Source of the DNA: Pseudomonas azadiae
Lineage (GTDB): Bacteria; Pseudomonadota; Gammaproteobacteria; Pseudomonadales; Pseudomonadaceae
Assembly: GCF_019145355.1 (NCBI RefSeq)
Contig: NZ_JAHSTY010000001.1
Coordinates: 1,798,001 to 1,862,000, forward strand
Direction of reading: 5' to 3'
DNA length: 64,000 nt
Below the pieces are notes generated by a model, which had not been told where the DNA came from, ran no database searches, and worked only from the letters and a program-made list of their open reading frames with translations. A program made the position numbers and the translations under genes. Below, piece by piece: positions 54,961-63,679 of the stretch; the stretch's first letter is position 1, and each line of letters opens with the position of its first letter.

Positions 54961-56424
54961 CTATAAAGATGAAAACCCGCCACGCAAATCCCCGCTGCGT
55001 GCCAGGAACCGGCCCGGTCGCTGACCATTGGCCTGCCCATCGCGGTAGCTCAGCACGCCATTGACCCACACCCCGTCAATGCCCTCTGCCGCACGCTGCG
55101 GTTCCTTGAAGTCCGCCACATCGCGCACGCGCAGAGGGTCGAACAACACCAGGTCCGCCCAGTACCCTTCGCGAATTTCGCCTCGCTGCGCCAGGCCAAA
55201 ACGCGCCGCCGACAGGCCGGTCATCTTGTGCACGGCGGTATGCAGCGGGAACAACCCGACATCGCGACTGAAATGCCCCAGGACCCGTGGAAACGCGCCC
55301 CACAAACGCGGGTGCGGGAACGGGTCTTCAGGCAGCCCGTCGGAACCCACCATCGACAGCGGATGCGCGAGGATACGCCGCACATCCGCTTCGTCCATTC
55401 CGTAATACACCGCCCCCGCCGGTTGCAGCCGACGCGCTGCCTCCATCAGCGAAACGTTCCAGTCGCCCGCGATAGCCTGCAAGTCGCACCCGCCCATGTC
55501 CGGGTGCGGCGTCGACCAGGTGATGGTGATACGGAACGCATCGGTGACTTGCTTGAGGTCCAGGGTCGAAGAACTGGCGGCATAGGGATAACAATCGCAG
55601 CCCACCGGGTGGGTTTGCGCCGCCCGTTCCAGCGCAGCCAGCAGCTGCGGACTGCGCCCCCAGTTTCCCGCGCCCGCACACTTGAGGTGGGAAATGATAA
55701 CCGGCGCCTGGGCATGCCGACCGATCTGGAAGGCTTCGTCCATCGCCTCCAGCACCGGTTCGAATTCGCTGCGCAGATGCGTGGTGTACACCGCGCCGAA
55801 AGCCGTCAACTCTTCGCTCAGTTGCAGCACCTCGTCGGTCTCGGCGTTGAACGCACTGGCGTAGGCCAGGCCTGTGGATAAACCGAGGGCGCCAGCGGCG
55901 AGGCTTTCCTGTAACTGCACGCGCATAGCGGCGATTTCAGCCGGCGTGGCGGTGCGGTGCAGATCGTCCATATGGTTGCTGCGCAATGCCGTGTGGCCGA
56001 TCAAGGCTGCCACGTTCACCGCAGGATGGGCGCTTTCCACCGCGGCGCGGTAGTCGGCAAACCGCGGATACACAAACGCTTCCCGCTGGCCCAGCAGGTT
56101 CATCGGGTCTGGCGGATCACTTCGCAGGCTCACCGGCGAGGCGCTGATGCCGCAGTTGCCGACGATCACCGTGGTCACGCCCTGGCTGAGCTTGGGCAGC
56201 ATCTGCGGGTGACGGATCACCACGGTGTCATCGTGGGTGTGCACATCGATGAACCCCGGTGCCAATACGCGGCCGGCGGCATCGATCTCTTGCTCGGCAG
56301 CGGCCATGGATAAATCGCCGATCGTTGCGATGCGACCGTCGCGCAGCCCCACATCGGCCAGGTAGCCGGGGGTGTTGCTGCCATCGATGACCCGCGCCTG
56401 GCGAATCAGCGTGTCGTATTTCAT
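54961..56424 (-). CDS. N-acyl-D-amino-acid deacylase (D-aminoacylase)
   Basis: Amidohydrolase of 487 residues. FIDVHTHDD gives the metal-binding HxH. VGNCGISASP holds the zinc-bound Cys characteristic of D-aminoacylases. Metal or substrate His lie in THLRSEFE and IISHLKCAG, and GSDGLPEDPFPHPRLWG holds the catalytic Asp. The enzyme frees D-amino acids from N-acyl forms in the cytoplasm. GGAG lies six bases before ATG 56424. It is immediately downstream of an RpiR regulator and a GntP-type permease, giving an uptake-hydrolysis operon. Confidence 0.93.
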   Translation of the reverse strand: MKYDTLIRQARVIDGSNTPGYLADVGLRDGRIATIGDLSMAAAEQEIDAAGRVLAPGFIDVHTHDDTVVIRHPQMLPKLSQGVTTVIVGNCGISASPVSLRSDPPDPMNLLGQREAFVYPRFADYRAAVESAHPAVNVAALIGHTALRSNHMDDLHRTATPAEIAAMRVQLQESLAAGALGLSTGLAYASAFNAETDEVLQLSEELTAFGAVYTTHLRSEFEPVLEAMDEAFQIGRHAQAPVIISHLKCAGAGNWGRSPQLLAALERAAQTHPVGCDCYPYAASSSTLDLKQVTDAFRITITWSTPHPDMGGCDLQAIAGDWNVSLMEAARRLQPAGAVYYGMDEADVRRILAHPLSMVGSDGLPEDPFPHPRLWGAFPRVLGHFSRDVGLFPLHTAVHKMTGLSAARFGLAQRGEIREGYWADLVLFDPLRVRDVADFKEPQRAAEGIDGVWVNGVLSYRDGQANGQRPGRFLARSGDLRGGFSSL

Positions 56425-56425
56425 A

Positions 56426-57286
56426 TCAGTCTCCGAGCGGCAGGCTGTCAGGGCCGCCGCGATAATCGTCGAGGGCCAGCTTGATGCGGCGCAGGCGTTC
56501 CTGGTTGGCGTCCGGCAGGGCCAGCGCCAGCTCGGTGGCGAGCAGGTCAATGGCCAGCAACATGCCGTAGCGCGCCGCCGTGGGTTTGTAGATAAAACTG
56601 GTTTCGGCCGGTTGCAGTGGCAGCACGACATTTGCCAACCGGGCCAAGGGCGAACCGGCCAGGGTGATGGAGACAACGCGCGCGTCGTAGTTGCGCGCCA
56701 GCTCCACCACGTCCAGCAGCTCGGGCGTGAGGCCGGTCAAGGAACACACAATGAGCGCATGTTCCGGGCCCAGGGTCGCCGCCGTGATACGCATCATCAC
56801 CGGGTCATGGCAGGCGGCGATCGGATAGCCCAGGCGCACCAGGCGCACTTGCAACTCATCGCTGCACAGGCTCGACGGACCGCCCATGCCGAACGCGTGA
56901 ATCATCCGCGCCTTGCCCAACAGGCTGACCGCATCGACGAAGCTCGTTTGGTTGAAACCCGACAGGTGCTGACGCAACGTCGCCTCGATATCACCCAGGA
57001 TCTGCCGATGAAACGCCGACTGTTCCGGCAACCCCGCCGGGTCGAGGAAGCGACTGCCCACGCCACTGGCCTGGGCCAATTGCAGGCGCAGATCGCGCAA
57101 ATCGCGGCACCCGACGCTGCGCGCAAAGCGCGATAAGGTCGCGGTGCTGACCTCGGCCCGTTGGGACAACGCTTCCAGGCTGGCCGACGCGGCAAAGCCC
57201 ACGTCATCGAGCATCAGCCTGGCGATACGCCCCTCCCCTGCGCTGAAGGAATCCTGGCGGGCGCGAATCTGGTAGAGGATGTCCAT
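56426..57286 (-). CDS. RpiR family transcriptional regulator
   Basis: Regulator of 286 residues. An N-terminal RpiR helix-turn-helix (about 20-75, LEALSQRAEVSTATLSRFAR) is followed by a SIS sugar/amino-sugar binding domain (about 125-260, MIHAFGMGGPSSLCSDEL). It probably controls the surrounding permease-deacylase operon in response to an acylated amino acid or sugar-like ligand. It is encoded between the permease and deacylase genes with gaps of 26 and one base. GGAG precedes ATG 57286. Confidence 0.9.
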   Translation of the reverse strand: MDILYQIRARQDSFSAGEGRIARLMLDDVGFAASASLEALSQRAEVSTATLSRFARSVGCRDLRDLRLQLAQASGVGSRFLDPAGLPEQSAFHRQILGDIEATLRQHLSGFNQTSFVDAVSLLGKARMIHAFGMGGPSSLCSDELQVRLVRLGYPIAACHDPVMMRITAATLGPEHALIVCSLTGLTPELLDVVELARNYDARVVSITLAGSPLARLANVVLPLQPAETSFIYKPTAARYGMLLAIDLLATELALALPDANQERLRRIKLALDDYRGGPDSLPLGD

Positions 57287-57312
57287 GGGGTCTCCGGGTT
57301 ACTAAACAGGGC

Positions 57313-58662
57313 TCATAACAACAGTGAAAGGCCGTAGGTCAGACCGAAGGCGACCAGTGAAATCAGCGTCTCCAACACGGTCCAGGTCTTGAAGGTCTGG
57401 ATCACCGTCATATTGAAGTATTCCTTGATCAGCCAGAAGCCGCCGTCGTTGACGTGGGAAAAGATCACCGAGCCCGCACCGGTGGCCAGCACCAGCAATT
57501 CCGGGTGTGGATAACCCAGACCCATGGCCACCGGCGCCACCACGCCGGACGCGGTGGTCATGGCAACGGTGGCCGAGCCTGTGGCAATGCGCATCAACGC
57601 GGCGAACAGCCACCCCATCACCAGCGGCGACAGGTGAAACGCATGGGCCAGGCCGAGGATCTCGTGGGTCACGCCCGCGTCCACCAGTATGCGGTTCAAC
57701 CCACCGCCCGCGCCCACCAACAAGGTGATGCTGGCCGTCGGCGCCAGGCATTCATTGGTGAACTTGAGGATCGACTCGCGGTTGAAACCCTGGGCGATCC
57801 CCAAGGTCCAGAAGCTGACCAATGTCGCCACCAGCAGCGCGATCACCGAGTTGCCGATGAACAACAGGAACTGGTTGAACGCCGTGCCGGGCGTTGCGAT
57901 CACGTTGGCCCAACCGCCGATCATCATCAACACCACCGGCAACAGGATGGTGCCCATGGTCAGTGCGAAGCTGGGCAAACGGGTGCGCGGCTCGCGCTCG
58001 ATGAACTGGCGCTCCAGCGGGTTTTCCGCCGGCAACTGGATACGCGGCACGATGAACTTGGCATACAGGGGGCCGGCGATGATGGCCGTGGGAATACCGA
58101 TCAGGATCGCATACAGCACGGTCTGCCCCACCGACGCATTATAGGCCAGCACCGCCATCATCGCCGCCGGGTGTGGCGGCACCAGCGCATGCACCACCGA
58201 CAAGCCGGCGACCATCGGCAAGCCGACCATCAAGATTGAAACGCCTACACGCCGCGCCACGGTAAAGGCGATCGGCACCAGCAACACAAAACCGACTTCG
58301 AAAAACAGCGGCAGCCCCACCAGGAACGCGATGCACACCATCGCCCAATGGGCATTGCGCTCGCCGAATCGGTTGATCAGCGTGCGCGCCACCTGCTCGG
58401 CACCGCCGGATTCGGCCATCATCTTGCCGAGCATGGTGCCCAGCGCGACGACCAGAGCGATGTGCCCCAAGGTTTTACCGACGCCCGCCTCATAGGAGCC
58501 CATGATGGTATCCGCCGGCATCCCGGCCGTCAGCGCCAGGCCGATGGACACCAGGGTGATGACGATAAACGGGTTGAGCCGGTAACGTGCAATCAGCACG
58601 ATCAAAGCAATGATGGCGATGGCAGCGTATGCCAATAGCCCGAAGCCCAGTGATGCGGCCAT
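57313..58662 (-). CDS. GntP family permease
   Basis: Inner-membrane transporter of 449 residues with about twelve hydrophobic helices. It has GntP-family signatures such as GIPTAIIAGPLYAKF, MMAESGGAEQVARTLI and HVNDGGFWLIKEYF. Known members import gluconate or D-serine by proton symport. Being first in an operon with a D-aminoacylase suggests D-amino acids or N-acyl-D-amino acids as cargo. GAGGAG precedes ATG 58662; the frame from 58716 is not needed. Confidence 0.92.
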   Translation of the reverse strand: MAASLGFGLLAYAAIAIIALIVLIARYRLNPFIVITLVSIGLALTAGMPADTIMGSYEAGVGKTLGHIALVVALGTMLGKMMAESGGAEQVARTLINRFGERNAHWAMVCIAFLVGLPLFFEVGFVLLVPIAFTVARRVGVSILMVGLPMVAGLSVVHALVPPHPAAMMAVLAYNASVGQTVLYAILIGIPTAIIAGPLYAKFIVPRIQLPAENPLERQFIEREPRTRLPSFALTMGTILLPVVLMMIGGWANVIATPGTAFNQFLLFIGNSVIALLVATLVSFWTLGIAQGFNRESILKFTNECLAPTASITLLVGAGGGLNRILVDAGVTHEILGLAHAFHLSPLVMGWLFAALMRIATGSATVAMTTASGVVAPVAMGLGYPHPELLVLATGAGSVIFSHVNDGGFWLIKEYFNMTVIQTFKTWTVLETLISLVAFGLTYGLSLLL

Positions 58663-58910
58663 GCGGTACTCCTCGGAAAGGGTCACGTCAGATGTGTTGT
58701 GAAACTCATAAATCATTACCGAGGTGTATTTTCAATTTTAATGAAAGTAAGTTTCGCCCACAGGTAAGCGCTGTCGCATTGGGATATGCCCAACACCCGT
58801 CGATGAAAGTTCAGGGAGCGTTCTTACACGAAGATCAGACCAGGCTGGAAACTCACCGCACGCGGTCGGGGTCTTAGCCTGCACATTCATTGACGCCAGG
58901 AAAATCGACC

Positions 58911-59291
58911 ATGAAACACACGACACTTGCCGCCGGCGCCCTGTTGCTGTCCCTGTGCGGCACCGCCGCCGCAGCCGACACCCCGGCGCTGAAAAAATGC
59001 ATGGACGGCGCCAGCACGACCGCAGACATGGTCGGTTGCAACGTCAAGGAAGCCAAGGTGCAAGACGCACGCCTGAACAAAGCTTACAAGGCCGCCCTCG
59101 CCGCCCAGGAAGGCAACCGCAGGCAGCAATTGCAAGACGTGCAGCGCCTGTGGATAAAGTACCGCGATGCCAATTGCGGCTTCATCGGTTCGGCCACCGG
59201 CGGCACCATCGATCAGGTCAACGGCTCCGGTTGCGTGCTGGACATGACCCAGGCACGCGCCCAGGCGTTGGAAAACCTTGTCGGGCCTTGA
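58911..59291 (+). CDS. LprI-domain (DUF1311) secreted protein
   Basis: Protein of 126 residues with a Sec signal ending near TAAAA-DTP. The mature part is helical with four Cys (KKCMDG, VGCNVKEA, DANCGFIG, GSGCVLDM). The core YKAALAAQEGNRRQQLQDVQ (20 residues) and the LWIKYRDANC strand fit LprI/DUF1311 proteins, some of which inhibit lysozyme. AGGA precedes ATG 58911. It is divergent from the permease gene and convergent with the SulP gene, hence monocistronic. An envelope role is inferred. Confidence 0.85.
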   Translation: MKHTTLAAGALLLSLCGTAAAADTPALKKCMDGASTTADMVGCNVKEAKVQDARLNKAYKAALAAQEGNRRQQLQDVQRLWIKYRDANCGFIGSATGGTIDQVNGSGCVLDMTQARAQALENLVGP

Positions 59292-60737
59292 TCAGTCGTG
59301 ATGCACCCGCGCACGCTTGAGCAACTTCTTGCAGCGCTCCGACAGATGCAACACCCGCAGGTGCTTGCCGGCTTTGGCGTAGCGCTCACGCAAGGTCATC
59401 AGCGCGGCAATCGCCGAGTAGTCGACAAAGCTCAGGTGACGGCAATCCAGCGTCACCTGGGCCGGGTCGTTGGCCGGGTCGAATTGGTTCAGGAACGGCG
59501 TAGTCGAGGCAAAGAACAAGGTACCGTGCAGGCGATAGAGCTTGCTGCCATCGGCTTCCAGGTGCTCATCGGCATACAGTTCGCGCGCTTGCTGCCAGGC
59601 AAAGTTCAGCGCCGCAATCACAATCCCGCACAGCACAGCGGTGGCCAGGTCGGTAAAGACGGTGATCACCGTCACCGCAATGATCACCAGCACATCATTG
59701 AGCGGCACCTTGTTGATCACCCGCAACGACGCCCAGGCGAAGGTCTGCTGCGACACCACGAACATCACCCCGACCAGCGCCGCCAGCGGAATGCGCTCGA
59801 TCAGCGGTGACAGAAACAGAATGAACAGCAGGATCATCACTCCGGCAAATACCCCGGAGAAACGCCCGCGTCCGCCGGAGCTGAGGTTGATCACGGTTTG
59901 CCCGATCATCGCGCAACCGCCCATGCCGCCGAACAGGCCCGAGACCATATTCGCTGCGCCCAAGGCCACACTTTCGCGGTCGGGGTAGCCACGGGTTTCG
60001 GTGATTTCGTCGGTGAGGTTCAGGGTCAGCAGGGTTTCCAGCAGACCGACCATGGCCATCAGGAAGGCGTAGGGCGCGATGATGCCGAGGGTTTCCAGGG
60101 TCCAGGGGATCTGCGGCAACGCAAAGGTCGGCAGGCCGCCGGCGATGTGGGCCATGTCGCCGAGAGTGCGGGTCGGCAAACCGAGCAGATAGACCGCCAG
60201 GCCCACGCCAAGGATCGCCACCAGCGCGGGCGGCACGGCGCGCGTGATACGCGGCAACAGGTAGACGATGGCCATGGTCACCAGCACCAGGCCGGTCATT
60301 ACGTACAGCGGTGTGCCGCTGAGCCAGCGTTCGCCGTTCTTGAAATGCTCAAGCTGCGCCAGCGCAATGATGATCGCCAGGCCGTTGACGAACCCCAGCA
60401 TCACCGGGTGCGGCACCATGCGCACCAGTTTGCCCAGGCGCAGCAGGCCGAACGCGACCATGATCAGCCCGCCCAGCAGCACCGTGGCCAGCAGATATTC
60501 CACACCGTGTTGCACCACCAACGCCACGATCACCACCGCCATGGAGCCTGCCGCACCGGAGACCATACCGGGGCGCCCGCCGAATAAGGCGGTCAGTGTG
60601 CAGATGATAAAGGCGCCATAGAGCCCCATCAGCGGGTTGAGGTGAGCCACCAGGGCAAAGGCGATGCACTCGGGCAGCAACGCAAAGGAAGTGGTGAGGC
60701 CGGCCAGGGCATCGGCGCGCAGACGGGTGAGGTTCAT
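59292..60737 (-). CDS. SulP family inorganic anion transporter with STAS domain
   Basis: Inner-membrane transporter of 481 residues with ten or more helices (AGLTTSFALLPECIAFALVA at the N-terminus, GLFGGMGGCAMIGQTVINL in the middle). A C-terminal STAS domain (about 375-470) contains VTLDCRHLSFVDYSAIAAL. Members carry sulfate, bicarbonate or other anions; the substrate is not evident. Start 60737 gives the family N-terminus, though its Shine-Dalgarno is weak. The stop abuts the LprI-type gene (convergent, zero gap). Confidence 0.92.
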   Translation of the reverse strand: MNLTRLRADALAGLTTSFALLPECIAFALVAHLNPLMGLYGAFIICTLTALFGGRPGMVSGAAGSMAVVIVALVVQHGVEYLLATVLLGGLIMVAFGLLRLGKLVRMVPHPVMLGFVNGLAIIIALAQLEHFKNGERWLSGTPLYVMTGLVLVTMAIVYLLPRITRAVPPALVAILGVGLAVYLLGLPTRTLGDMAHIAGGLPTFALPQIPWTLETLGIIAPYAFLMAMVGLLETLLTLNLTDEITETRGYPDRESVALGAANMVSGLFGGMGGCAMIGQTVINLSSGGRGRFSGVFAGVMILLFILFLSPLIERIPLAALVGVMFVVSQQTFAWASLRVINKVPLNDVLVIIAVTVITVFTDLATAVLCGIVIAALNFAWQQARELYADEHLEADGSKLYRLHGTLFFASTTPFLNQFDPANDPAQVTLDCRHLSFVDYSAIAALMTLRERYAKAGKHLRVLHLSERCKKLLKRARVHHD

Positions 60738-60802
60738 GAGGTACCAGGGTCGTGCGGGGGATAAGGCGGGGAATGGTACGGAATTGAAGGGGCCGGGGCT
60801 AG

Positions 60803-61034
60803 TCTGGGAGATCGGGGTACCTGCGATGGCCATAGGCATCTACACAACTTTCAAAGGTTGAAAATCTCTCTGTAGTGAGCGGGCTTGCCCCGCGCTGGGC
60901 TGAAGCGGCCCCAATAAAGACACCGCCGAGTTCCAGATGGAGTCGAGCCGTCTGGTTTGGGGCCGCAGCCCAGCGCGGGGCAAGCCCGCTCACTACAAAT
61001 GTGTAGATACCTATGGCTGCGATGGCAACACCTC
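60803..61034. repeat. Composite nested REPIN (copy 2 of 2)
   Basis: A degenerate CTGGGAGA...CCTGCGATGGC arm is followed by CCATAGGCATCTACACAA, an AAAGG linker and CTGTAGTGAG, then a GTAGTGAG-type REPIN (60872-60996), then TGTGTAGATACCTATGG. The outer inverted repeats CCATAGG / CCTATGG enclose the inner palindrome. The whole matches 25621-25863 read in reverse. Confidence 0.85.
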
Positions 61035-61049
61035 GGTCTCAAGCGAACA

Positions 61050-61943
61050 TCACACCATCTCGTTACGAATCCATTCCACAACCGACGTCCGCTTCGGCAC
61101 CCAGCCCAGCCATTCACGGGCATGCCTGCCCCGCACCCGGCTGTTGGAGCCCAGGCCATAGTTGGCCATTTCATAGCCCCACTCGGCCTCGGCATCCGCT
61201 AATGGCCAATCCTGCGGTTGACCCAGTTTCAGCGCTTCGGCGATGGCGGTGGTCATGTCGACAAACGCTGCCTCGCTGCTTTCCACGAAGTAAAACGTAC
61301 CCGGTACATTTTTGGTCAGCGCCAGCAGGTACAGCGCCACCACGTCTTCAATGTGCACGTTGGACCAGATGTTCTGGCCGCTGCCCACATGGCGGACCAC
61401 CCCGCTCTTGCGCGCCTGCTTGAGCAAGCGCGGCAATTGCACGCTGTCGCGCTTCACGCCCAGGCTGTGACCGTAGATCAAGGTGTTGCAGATCACGGCC
61501 GAATTCACGCCGTCCCGGGCGGCGGCCAGGATCAGGTTGTCGATGGCGACACGAGCAGCCTTGTCGACCGTCGGTTCCGGCAGGTTGCCTTCGTAGTAGA
61601 TGACATCGCTGGCCTTGCCACCCGATGCATCGCCGACGATGCTCGAACCGCTGGTGTGCAGGAACGGCTTGTTCGAGCCTTTCAGTGCCGCCAGCAGGGT
61701 TTCGGCGCCAGCGCGATGGTCGCTGCTCGCGGCATTGATCACCGCATCGGCCTTGTGCGCCTGTTCGGTGAGCACGGCGGCGTCATCGAGGCTGCCGATC
61801 ACGGGCGTGATGCCCAGGGCGGTCATCTCGGCAGCTTGCTCGGCGCTGCGCACCAGGCCGGTGACGGTGTGGCCAGCCTTGATCAGGCCGGTGGCGATGG
61901 AACCGCCGATAAAACCTGCGGCGCCGGTTACGAATACGTTCAT
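61050..61943 (-). CDS. NAD-dependent epimerase/dehydratase family protein
   Basis: Extended-SDR protein of 297 residues. The cofactor motif is FVTGAAGFIGGSIA, NAASSDH follows, and the segment NTLIYGHSLG lies near the active site. ATG 61943 has AGGAG eight bases upstream. Its neighbours on the same strand are a LysR regulator and an MdaB-like reductase, suggesting a stress or quinone/aldehyde-reducing context. Not a sugar-nucleotide enzyme by context; the substrate is unknown. Confidence 0.85.
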   Translation of the reverse strand: MNVFVTGAAGFIGGSIATGLIKAGHTVTGLVRSAEQAAEMTALGITPVIGSLDDAAVLTEQAHKADAVINAASSDHRAGAETLLAALKGSNKPFLHTSGSSIVGDASGGKASDVIYYEGNLPEPTVDKAARVAIDNLILAAARDGVNSAVICNTLIYGHSLGVKRDSVQLPRLLKQARKSGVVRHVGSGQNIWSNVHIEDVVALYLLALTKNVPGTFYFVESSEAAFVDMTTAIAEALKLGQPQDWPLADAEAEWGYEMANYGLGSNSRVRGRHAREWLGWVPKRTSVVEWIRNEMV

Positions 61944-62046
61944 GGCGTGTTCTCCTGACTGGGTAAGTGATGCGTCCAGTATCGAGGGTGCACTCCCGCT
62001 GAATAACCCCCTGGCGCCCAATTCACTCTTGCGCCCGAATCACGAA

Positions 62047-62943
62047 TCAGCAGGCATAGCGCGCCAGCTTGGCCTGGATAAAATCCAGGAAACACTGGAT
62101 ACGCAACGCCAATTGCGAGTTACGGTAGAACACCGCGTGGATTGGCTGTCGGTAGCCACTGTTGAAGGTTTCCAGCACCGGCACCAAGCGCCCGGCGTCG
62201 ATGTCGGCAGCGGTCATGAAGTTCGACAGGCAGCAGATGCCCTGCCCTTCCAGCGCCAGTTGGCGCACGGTTTCACCGCTGGACGCGGCGATGCCGGGCT
62301 GGATCAGCCAGCGGTCGCCTTCCACATGACGCAGCGGCCAATGGTTGAGGGTTTCGGTCTGGGTAAACCCGAGCAGGGTGTGGTCCGCCAACTCGGCGAC
62401 CGTGGTCGGCGTGCCGTGTTGCTCAAGGTAATCGGGGCTGGCGAGGATATGCAGCGGCGTACAGCCAAGGGAGCGCGCATGCAGGGTGGAGTCGGCCAGG
62501 GCACCGATGCGAATGGCGATATCGGTGCTTTGCTCGAGCAGGTCGATGATCACGTCATCGCTGTTCAGCTCCAGTTGAATGTCGGGGTAGAGGCGGCGAA
62601 ACTCGGCGATGTACGGCACGATGCCATGCAACATGAACGGTACCGCGGCGTTGATGCGCAGGCGCCCGGCGGGTTTTTTCTGGCGGGACGACAGGCGTTC
62701 TTCCAGCTCATCCATTTGCGCCAGGATCGCCTTGGCCTGCTCGAAGAAGTACTTGCCCTCTTCGGTCAGGTCCATGCGCCGCGTGGTGCGGTTGATCAGC
62801 GTGGTGTCGAGCTTGGCTTCCAGGCGCGACAAGGTGCGACTGACCGCGGACGGCGTCTGCCCGACCTGTTCCGCCGCTGCGGAGATCGAACCGCACTCGA
62901 TCACGCTGACAAAGATCTGTAGCTCATCGGATCGGGCTTTCAC
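62047..62943 (-). CDS. LysR family transcriptional regulator
   Basis: Regulator of 298 residues. The N-terminal winged helix-turn-helix (about 1-62) has FVSVIECGSISAAAEQVGQ and TPSAVSRTLSRLEAKL. A LysR substrate-binding domain (about 90-295) contains GRLRINAAVPFML. It starts with GTG 62943 behind AGGAG. It lies 30 bp after the MdaB-like gene on the same strand and probably regulates that gene and/or the epimerase downstream. The effector is unknown. Confidence 0.92.
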   Translation of the reverse strand: MKARSDELQIFVSVIECGSISAAAEQVGQTPSAVSRTLSRLEAKLDTTLINRTTRRMDLTEEGKYFFEQAKAILAQMDELEERLSSRQKKPAGRLRINAAVPFMLHGIVPYIAEFRRLYPDIQLELNSDDVIIDLLEQSTDIAIRIGALADSTLHARSLGCTPLHILASPDYLEQHGTPTTVAELADHTLLGFTQTETLNHWPLRHVEGDRWLIQPGIAASSGETVRQLALEGQGICCLSNFMTAADIDAGRLVPVLETFNSGYRQPIHAVFYRNSQLALRIQCFLDFIQAKLARYAC

Positions 62944-62973
62944 GGGCGCTCCTCGTTATCGGTTCAGCGCAGC

Positions 62974-63564
62974 TTACACCGAGAGATTGAACACCTGCGC
63001 CAGATGCTGCTCGTAGCGTGCCACGTCAGCTTCGATCGCCGGGCGCTTCATCACGTCAACGCAGAGGAAGGTTGGCAACGCGGTCATGCCGAGGAACTCG
63101 TGGGCCTTGTGGAACGGGAAGTACACCGCGTCCACGCCCTTGGCTTCAAAGAAGTCGCTCGGGTCGTCGAAGGCTTGCTGGGGCGCATTCCAGGTCAGCG
63201 ACAGCAGGTATTGCTTGCCCTGCACCAGGCCGCCGCTGCCGTACTTCTGCGAGGCATCGGAACGTGTGCGGCCATCGCTGGCGTACAGGCTGCCGTGGCC
63301 TTCGGTGAAGACTTCGTCGATGTACTTCTTCACGATCCACGGCGCGCCCATCCACCAGCCGGGCATCTGGTAGATGATCACGTCGGCCCAGAGGAATTTG
63401 GCGACCTCTTCGGCGACGTCATAGCCTTCGTCGATGTGGGTGATTTTGACGTCGATGCCGCCACGGTCCAGCACAGCCAAGGCGGCGTCATGCAAGGTGC
63501 TGTTGTAGCGACCGTCGGAGTGGGCGAACTGTTTGCCGCCGTTGAGCAGGAGTACTTTTTTCAT
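62974..63564 (-). CDS. mdaB: MdaB-like NADPH quinone reductase
   Basis: FAD/FMN reductase of 196 residues with flavodoxin-like fold. The N-terminus is KVLLLNGGKQFAHSDG, followed by IYQMPGWWMGAPWIVKKYID and LTWNAPQQAF, all typical of MdaB (modulator of drug activity B). The family reduces quinones by two electrons and protects against oxidative stress. Its ATG at 63564 is preceded by GGA. Expression is probably linked to the following LysR-type gene. Confidence 0.9.
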   Translation of the reverse strand: MKKVLLLNGGKQFAHSDGRYNSTLHDAALAVLDRGGIDVKITHIDEGYDVAEEVAKFLWADVIIYQMPGWWMGAPWIVKKYIDEVFTEGHGSLYASDGRTRSDASQKYGSGGLVQGKQYLLSLTWNAPQQAFDDPSDFFEAKGVDAVYFPFHKAHEFLGMTALPTFLCVDVMKRPAIEADVARYEQHLAQVFNLSV

Positions 63565-63679
63565 GGGGGGTATCCAGAAGTGAAAATGTCTGGACGCAGA
63601 CTATCGACATTGCCCCGTCGGAATAAGCGACGGCACGGCAAAATACCTTTGACCGGAATGCACGAATGCTCGGCTATTG

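Noticed and set aside
61600..62922. 440-codon plus-strand frame opposite the epimerase and LysR genes
   Set aside because: It spans two genes with intact family motifs on the other strand and lacks an initiation signal.
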